64,000 bases of DNA, from assembly GCF_004360145.1 (NCBI RefSeq), contig NZ_SAIT01000003.1, positions 186,001-250,000 of the forward strand. Direction: 5' to 3'. This DNA comes from Aliiroseovarius marinus (GTDB taxonomy: Bacteria; Pseudomonadota; Alphaproteobacteria; Rhodobacterales; Rhodobacteraceae). Positions within the stretch are counted from its first letter, which is position 1, and the number at the start of each line of letters is the position of its first letter. Below the pieces are notes generated by a model. It did no database searches, had not been told where the DNA came from, and worked only from the letters and a program-made list of their open reading frames with translations. Shown piece by piece: positions 59,385 to 64,000 of this stretch. The position numbers and the translations under genes are program-made.

Positions 59385-60208
59385 GCGGGAATCCATATCA
59401 GGATGATCGTGGCAACAAAGATGCCTCTATCGTCAACCCAAAGGGATCAGGGACGCTGGTTTCGGCCACGGGAACCGGCCATGAAATGCATACGCAAGAG
59501 GCCTTCCTGATCGGAGACAGCATGACCGGTGGCTACGGCAAGTCCGGCCCCGACATCCTGCATGACTGCACCATCGCTGTCGACAAGGGCGAGATCGCAG
59601 TAATCGTCGGCCCCAACGGCGCGGGTAAATCCACTGGTATGAAAGCCGTGTTCGGGATGCTGAACCTGCGCCAGGGCTCGGTCCGTCTGGGTGGCGAGGA
59701 CATCACCGACCTGTCTCCTCAGGCGCGGGTGCGCAAGGGCATGGGGTTTGTACCCCAAACCCACAACATCTTCACCTCGATGACGGTGGAAGAGAACCTC
59801 GAGATGGGCGGTTTCATCCGCGAGGATGACATTCAGGACACCATCGAGCAGGTCTATGAACTGTTCCCGATCCTGCGCGACAAACGCAACCAGCCCGCGG
59901 GCGAGTTGTCGGGCGGTCAGCGTCAGCAGGTGGCCGTAGGCCGCGCGCTGATGACCAAGCCGACTGTCCTGATGCTGGACGAACCCACCGCAGGCGTCAG
60001 CCCCATCGTGATGGACGAACTGTTCGACCGCATTATCGAGGTCGCGCGAACCGGGATTTCGATCCTGATGGTGGAACAGAACGCCCGCCAAGCGCTTGAG
60101 ATCGCTGACAAAGGCTATGTCCTTGTACAGGGCAGCAACGCGCATACTGGATCGGGCAAAGACCTTCTGGCCGACCCAGAAGTCCGCCAATCGTTCTTGG
60201 GAGGCTAA
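59381..60208 (+). CDS. Branched-chain amino acid ABC transporter ATPase, LivF-type, with N-terminal extension
   Basis: 275 residues. About 50 residues precede the usual start, DSMTGGYGKSGPDILHDCTIAV. Walker A GPNGAGKSTGMKAVFG, signature LSGGQRQQVAVGRAL, Walker B LMLDEPTAGVSP. The ATG that overlaps the previous stop gives the extension; an internal ATG at 59486 would give a more typical protein, so the true start is undecided. Lies just before the permease genes. Confidence 0.92.
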   Translation: MSGNPYQDDRGNKDASIVNPKGSGTLVSATGTGHEMHTQEAFLIGDSMTGGYGKSGPDILHDCTIAVDKGEIAVIVGPNGAGKSTGMKAVFGMLNLRQGSVRLGGEDITDLSPQARVRKGMGFVPQTHNIFTSMTVEENLEMGGFIREDDIQDTIEQVYELFPILRDKRNQPAGELSGGQRQQVAVGRALMTKPTVLMLDEPTAGVSPIVMDELFDRIIEVARTGISILMVEQNARQALEIADKGYVLVQGSNAHTGSGKDLLADPEVRQSFLGG

Positions 60209-60210
60209 GA

Positions 60211-61221
60211 ATGGACTTTCTGAACGCGCTTGTCGCGCTTTCCAACTTTGTACTGATCCCCGCGATCGCCTATGGCAGCCAGCTGGCGCTTGGCGCGTTG
60301 GGGGTGACGCTGATCTACGGCATTCTGCGCTTCTCGAACTTCGCTCATGGCGACACGATGGCCTTCGGGGCGATGGTGACGATACTGTTCACTTGGTGGT
60401 TCCAGTCGATGGGCATCTCCATCCACCCGTTGCCAACCGCGCTTTTGGCCCTGCCCTTTGGCATCGTGGTCACGGCCATGCTGCTAATCCTAACGGACCG
60501 GACGGTGTACCGCTTTTACCGCCGTGTGAAAGCGAAGCCGATCGTGTTCGTCATGGCCTCGATGGGTGTGATGTTCATCATGAACGGCGTTGTGCGTTTC
60601 ATCATTGGGCCGGGTGATCAACGCTTTGCCGACGGCGAGCGCTTCATCATCCGCGCACGGGACTTTAAGAACGCCACGGGGCTGAACGAAGGTCTGGCCT
60701 TCAAAACCTCGCAGGGTATCACCATCGTGACCGCGATCATCGTCGTGGCCGTGCTGTTCTGGTTCCTGAACCGCACGCGTACGGGCAAATCGATGCGGGC
60801 ATTCTCGGACAACGAGGATCTGGCGCTGCTGTCAGGCATCAACCCCGAGCGCGTGGTGATGATCACATGGATCATCGTGGCTGCCCTGATCACCATCGCG
60901 GGCACGCTCTATGGGCTTGATAAGACCTTCAAACCCTTCACCTATTTCCAGCTTCTGCTGCCGATTTTCGCCTCGGCCATCGTGGGTGGTCTGGGCAACC
61001 CTCTGGGCGCCATCGCGGGCGGGTTTGTCATTGCGTTCTCTGAGGTCACGATCACCTATGCCTGGAAGAAAGTCGCGGTCTATCTGCTGCCCGAAAGCCT
61101 TGAGCCATCGGGCCTCGTTCAGTTGATGTCGACTGACTATAAATTCGCGGTCAGCTTTGTGATCCTGATCGTCGTGTTGCTGATCAAACCTACGGGTCTA
61201 TTCAAGGGGCAATCGGTATGA
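60211..61221 (+). CDS. Branched-chain amino acid ABC transporter permease, LivH-type
   Basis: 336 residues with eight or more membrane helices and family stretches YGSQLALGALGVTLIYGILRFSNFAHGD (in part), RTRTGKSMRAFSDNEDLALLSGINPE (in part), and GGLGNPLGAIAGGF. It starts 2 bases after the ATPase gene and overlaps the LivM-type gene by 4. Confidence 0.92.
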   Translation: MDFLNALVALSNFVLIPAIAYGSQLALGALGVTLIYGILRFSNFAHGDTMAFGAMVTILFTWWFQSMGISIHPLPTALLALPFGIVVTAMLLILTDRTVYRFYRRVKAKPIVFVMASMGVMFIMNGVVRFIIGPGDQRFADGERFIIRARDFKNATGLNEGLAFKTSQGITIVTAIIVVAVLFWFLNRTRTGKSMRAFSDNEDLALLSGINPERVVMITWIIVAALITIAGTLYGLDKTFKPFTYFQLLLPIFASAIVGGLGNPLGAIAGGFVIAFSEVTITYAWKKVAVYLLPESLEPSGLVQLMSTDYKFAVSFVILIVVLLIKPTGLFKGQSV

Positions 61222-62573
61222 GCCAGTCACTTCGTACTCCTGTTCTGTTTTTTGTGGTGGCGCTGCTGTTCATTCTTGAAGGGTCCACCTCGTTCTGGGT
61301 GTTCAGCGGTAGCTGGAACTCGTCCCTTGCCATTCTGAACATGGCGCTGATTTCCGCGATCATGGCTTTGGGCGTGAACCTGCAATGGGGCTATGCGGGC
61401 CTGTTTAACGTGGGGATCATGGGCTTCGTGGCCCTTGGTGGTCTGGCAACGGTGCTGATCTCGATGCCGGTCACGCATGGCGCGTGGAGCCAAGGCGGCA
61501 TCGGCATCGTCTTTGGCCTTTTGGTCGGCGCGGCCACGGTTATCGCCGCTGTCCTGCTGCACACGCGCATGGCGGCTGGCCGCAGCCGCACCCTGGCCGT
61601 TCTGGGCACGCTGATTGTGGGCTTCTTTGTCTACCGCTATATCTTCGACGCGGGCGTTGCCGGGGTCGAGGCGATCAACCCCGCGCAAACCGGGTTTCTG
61701 GGCGGTCTGAACCCCGGCGGTCCCGACAACTACAAGGCACATGGCTATATGACTGTTCTGGCGTGGCCAGTGGGCGGTCTGTTGGCTGCTGGCGCTGCGT
61801 GGGTCGTCGGCAAGACTGCTTTGGGGCTACGGTCGGACTATCTGGCGATTGCGACCCTTGGGATCTCGGAAATTGTCATTGCCGTCATCAAGAACGAAGA
61901 CTGGCTGTCCCGTGGTGTGAAGAACGTAATCGGCCTGCCCCGCCCGGTGCCCTACGAGATCGACCTGCAACAAAGCGCTGATTTCGTGGCCCGTGCAGAC
62001 AGTCTGGGACTTGATACCACCACCGCCTCGACGCTTGCCGTGAAACTGTCCTACTCGGCGCTGTTCACCGTCGTTCTAGTGGCCCTGATCATTCTGGCGC
62101 AGCTGTCTCTGAACTCGCCCTGGGGCCGCATGATGCGTGCGATCCGGGATAACGAGGTTGCGGCTCAGGCGATGGGCAAGGATGTCACCAAACGGCACCT
62201 GCAAATCTTCGTCTTGGGATCGGCCCTGTGCGGTCTGGCGGGCGCCATGATGACCACGCTGGATGGGCAATTCATTCCGGGCACCTATCAGCCGCTGCGT
62301 TTTACCTTCCTCATCTGGGTGATGGTCATCGTGGGTGGCTCGGGCAACAACTTTGGGTCTGTCCTTGGCGCCTTCCTGATCTGGTACCTCTGGGTTCAGG
62401 TGGAACCGCTGGGCCAATGGTTGATGGCAGTGATCACCTCCTCGATGGCTGACGGCTCTGCCCTCAAGGATCACCTGATCAATTCGGCAGCCTATATGCG
62501 CCTGTTCTCGATGGGGATCGTTTTGCTTTTGGTGCTGCGGTTCAGCCCGCGCGGCCTGATCCCCGAGAAGTAA
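61218..62573 (+). CDS. Branched-chain amino acid ABC transporter permease, LivM-type
   Basis: 451 residues, about ten membrane helices. Motifs: LNLQWGYAGLFNVGIMGF-type N-terminal segment (NLQWGYAGLFNVG), RSDYLAIATLGISEI, MRAIRDNEVAAQAMGKDV and VGGSGNNFGSVLGAF. Somewhat longer than LivM of E. coli, with an extra periplasmic loop in the middle (about 145-190). A MocA-like nucleotidyltransferase gene follows 3 bases later. Confidence 0.92.
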   Translation: MSQSLRTPVLFFVVALLFILEGSTSFWVFSGSWNSSLAILNMALISAIMALGVNLQWGYAGLFNVGIMGFVALGGLATVLISMPVTHGAWSQGGIGIVFGLLVGAATVIAAVLLHTRMAAGRSRTLAVLGTLIVGFFVYRYIFDAGVAGVEAINPAQTGFLGGLNPGGPDNYKAHGYMTVLAWPVGGLLAAGAAWVVGKTALGLRSDYLAIATLGISEIVIAVIKNEDWLSRGVKNVIGLPRPVPYEIDLQQSADFVARADSLGLDTTTASTLAVKLSYSALFTVVLVALIILAQLSLNSPWGRMMRAIRDNEVAAQAMGKDVTKRHLQIFVLGSALCGLAGAMMTTLDGQFIPGTYQPLRFTFLIWVMVIVGGSGNNFGSVLGAFLIWYLWVQVEPLGQWLMAVITSSMADGSALKDHLINSAAYMRLFSMGIVLLLVLRFSPRGLIPEK

Positions 62574-62576
62574 ACC

Positions 62577-63179
62577 ATGACGGCGGCCAATATCGCGATT
62601 GTGCTGTTGGCCGCCGGTCAGTCCCGCCGCATGGGACAAGACAAGCTTCTGAGGCAGCTTCCAAGCGGGGAGCGCCTTTTAGAAAACCGCATCCACACAA
62701 TTCTTGCTGCCGGGTCTGTGCCCTATGTCGCCGTCCCGAATGAGCCGCAGAAGGCCGGGCTAGTCGCCAAAACCTCTGCCATCCCCGTGCAGGTCTCCGG
62801 TACGGCACAGGGCATGGGCGACAGCATTTCAACCGCCATACGCGTGCTCCCTGAGGATATCGCAGGCATTATGATCTTGCTGTCTGACCTGCCGGATGTG
62901 ACTGCGGACGATCTGCGCGCCCTGCTGACCCGTTTTGACGGAGAAACGATCCTTCGGGCGGCGACCGAGGCGGGGAAACCGGGCCACCCGGTAATCTTTC
63001 CCGCGCGCTACCGCCCGCAACTCGAGGCTTTGTCAGGGGATATTGGAGCGCGTGATCTGCTGAAGTCAGAACCCGTCGACCTGCATCCCCTGCCCGGCCA
63101 GAACGCTGTGCGGGATCTGGACACCCCGGAAGATTGGACAGTTTGGGAAGAAGGCGTACTTACGCGCCCGAGAAAATAA
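62577..63179 (+). CDS. MocA/MobA-like nucleotidyltransferase
   Basis: 200 residues: GT-A fold with the nucleotide site LLAAGQSRRMGQDKLLR, SDLPDVTADDL as the metal-binding DxD-type motif, GKPGHPVIFP and GDIGARDLL. The family transfers CMP or GMP to molybdopterin or to sugars. It follows the LivM-type gene by 3 bases, so it is likely on the same transcript, yet no molybdoenzyme is present here. Overlaps the convergent Hint gene by 20 bases. Confidence 0.88.
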   Translation: MTAANIAIVLLAAGQSRRMGQDKLLRQLPSGERLLENRIHTILAAGSVPYVAVPNEPQKAGLVAKTSAIPVQVSGTAQGMGDSISTAIRVLPEDIAGIMILLSDLPDVTADDLRALLTRFDGETILRAATEAGKPGHPVIFPARYRPQLEALSGDIGARDLLKSEPVDLHPLPGQNAVRDLDTPEDWTVWEEGVLTRPRK

Positions 63180-63906
63180 CGCTCGCCTCGCGCCGATCAA
63201 TCACCAGATGGTCCCGCAAATACGAGGCGATCCCCTGGCGACTACGCAATCTGGGACATGCGTCCAGAATTTCTTCAGCGGCGTCTGGCGCATCACGGCG
63301 GATCAGATCGATCTCGGGGATCAGGCTTTCCACCCAATAGTCGCCACAGCGGATCATTTCGGTCTTATCGAGAAGAATGTGCACCATCATGGGCGACACC
63401 GTCGCATCCGCCTTTGCCTGACCGAGTTCGGCCAGCATGTCAGCCGCGCAGACAACCTGCGCTTCGCCTGTCAGCATTTCACAGAACGGGTGGTCGACCA
63501 GAACCAGTGTTCCCGGTGTCAGCAACGCGCCGGACTGGCCATCCGAAAGCTCGGGGAAGCGGATCGGCGCGGTGTTTCGGGACTTGGACATGGCCGAGTG
63601 GCCCAACCAGCGAATGGGGGCAAACCGCCCTTTCAGCGTACGCACTTGATCTCCGGCCTGAAGCGCCCGTGCGGGCACTGCCCCGCGTGCCGTTTCGACC
63701 ATCGTGTTGGCAGAAATGCCTGACAGCGCCCCGCTCAGGGTCGCACGACGCGATTCATTTTGCGTCGAAACGGACGTGTCATTCCGGACAGCCGGCACCC
63801 CCGGCCACGATACGCTCAAGTCGTCCTCAATTCTGAAATCACGAAGTACCAAAGTGTTCGCCACAACTCGTATTGATGGTTGGGTAGCTGTTTTTCCAGC
63901 TTTCAT
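63160..63906 (-). CDS. Hint-domain protein, self-cleavage residues apparently lost
   Basis: 248 residues. A central Hint-like fold is seen in ANTMVETARGAVPARALQAGDQV and RFAPIRWLGH (read in parts), matching the GTxIxTxxGxxxVxxLxxGDxV and IRWxGR pattern. The first residue of the fold, normally Cys, aligns with Gly63, and the second-block His lies in LTPGTLVLVDHPF as Thr. So it probably cannot splice or cleave itself. The C-terminal part is IPEIDLIRRDAPDAAEEI. Roseobacters carry many Hint proteins, often in secreted or surface proteins; no signal peptide is evident here. Overlaps the MocA-like gene by 20 bases. Confidence 0.75.
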   Translation of the reverse strand: MKAGKTATQPSIRVVANTLVLRDFRIEDDLSVSWPGVPAVRNDTSVSTQNESRRATLSGALSGISANTMVETARGAVPARALQAGDQVRTLKGRFAPIRWLGHSAMSKSRNTAPIRFPELSDGQSGALLTPGTLVLVDHPFCEMLTGEAQVVCAADMLAELGQAKADATVSPMMVHILLDKTEMIRCGDYWVESLIPEIDLIRRDAPDAAEEILDACPRLRSRQGIASYLRDHLVIDRREASVIFSGA

Positions 63907-64000
63907 TAAGGGGAATTTACCGGAAGAACGTGCCTAAAGTGTGAAATAACGACAAAGAAACCGGATTCTTGCGTTTACGCCACGCGCGACAAGCTCCGGG

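Noticed and set aside
63906-63920. TTAA-N7-TTAC as a third CtrA box before the Hint gene
   Set aside because: It overlaps the start codon itself and lacks the TTAACCAT extension seen at the other two; likely chance.

Overview
The window looks like chromosome from a marine Roseobacter-group member of the Rhodobacteraceae (Alphaproteobacteria). The evidence is the sciP-ctrA pair, LpxI in place of LpxH in the lipid A cluster, a class II DAHP synthase, a Mg-type HemB, a Hint-domain protein, the GC-rich codon use with many GTG/TTG starts, and a 4300-4824 membrane protein of a type I associate with this family. I see no tRNA, rRNA, insertion sequence, integrase-bounded prophage or CRISPR array.

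Layout. 0-8.3 kb: penicillin acylase (cut by the window edge), a beta-hydroxyacid dehydrogenase, a SYLF lipoprotein, hemB, a small membrane protein and mfd. 8.4-14.8 kb: outer-membrane and lipid A biogenesis cluster bamA-ompH-fabZ-lpxA-lpxI-lpxB. 14.8-19.0 kb: mnmA, sciP-ctrA (cell-cycle control) and psuG-psuK (pseudouridine breakdown). 19.3-21.0 kb: rpsB-tsf. 21.0-28.2 kb: an accessory stretch with less GC-rich spacers (solo LuxR + type II dehydroquinase, MFS exporter, MocR regulator, and a hydrolase / reduced P450-like / acyl-carrier-protein operon). 28.2-31.4 kb: katG and divergent oxyR. 31.4-37.1 kb: reverse-strand pyrH-frr-uppS-cdsA-dxr-rseP. 37.2-42.6 kb: miaA, a DnaA-box inverted repeat, an AraC-VOC-ABM group, a lytic transglycosylase, ssb and a CBS site-2 protease. 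42.6-49.6 kb: aroK-aroB, a short membrane peptide with a large exported protein, xerD, a polyketide-cyclase/CoQ-binding-like protein, hpt and lipA. 49.8-57.2 kb: a Prx5 peroxiredoxin, gamma carbonic anhydrase, gmk, yicC, a PAS protein, class II DAHP synthase and a GlxA-type regulator with a GNAT enzyme. 57.3-63.2 kb: a branched-chain amino acid ABC transporter with a MocA-like nucleotidyltransferase. 63.2-63.9 kb: a degenerate Hint protein.

How it fits together. Most of the window is housekeeping. The classical rpsB-tsf-pyrH-frr-uppS-cdsA-dxr-rseP-bamA-skp-fabZ-lpxA-lpxB order is broken into three blocks in this 30 kb, with the central block inverted, and bamA has acquired or kept its own promoter. 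An intrinsic-terminator-like hairpin lies exactly over the only plausible ompH start.

The best candidate for something undescribed is the 25.8-28.1 kb operon: an alpha/beta-hydrolase-like protein, a P450-like protein that keeps the heme cysteine but lacks the ExxR motif and the meander, and a dedicated acyl carrier protein, all translationally coupled. Next to it are a MocR regulator, an MFS exporter and a LuxR/dehydroquinase pair. TTGG...CCAA inverted repeats occur in two of its promoter regions. All functional statements come from reading motifs by eye; no database search was run.
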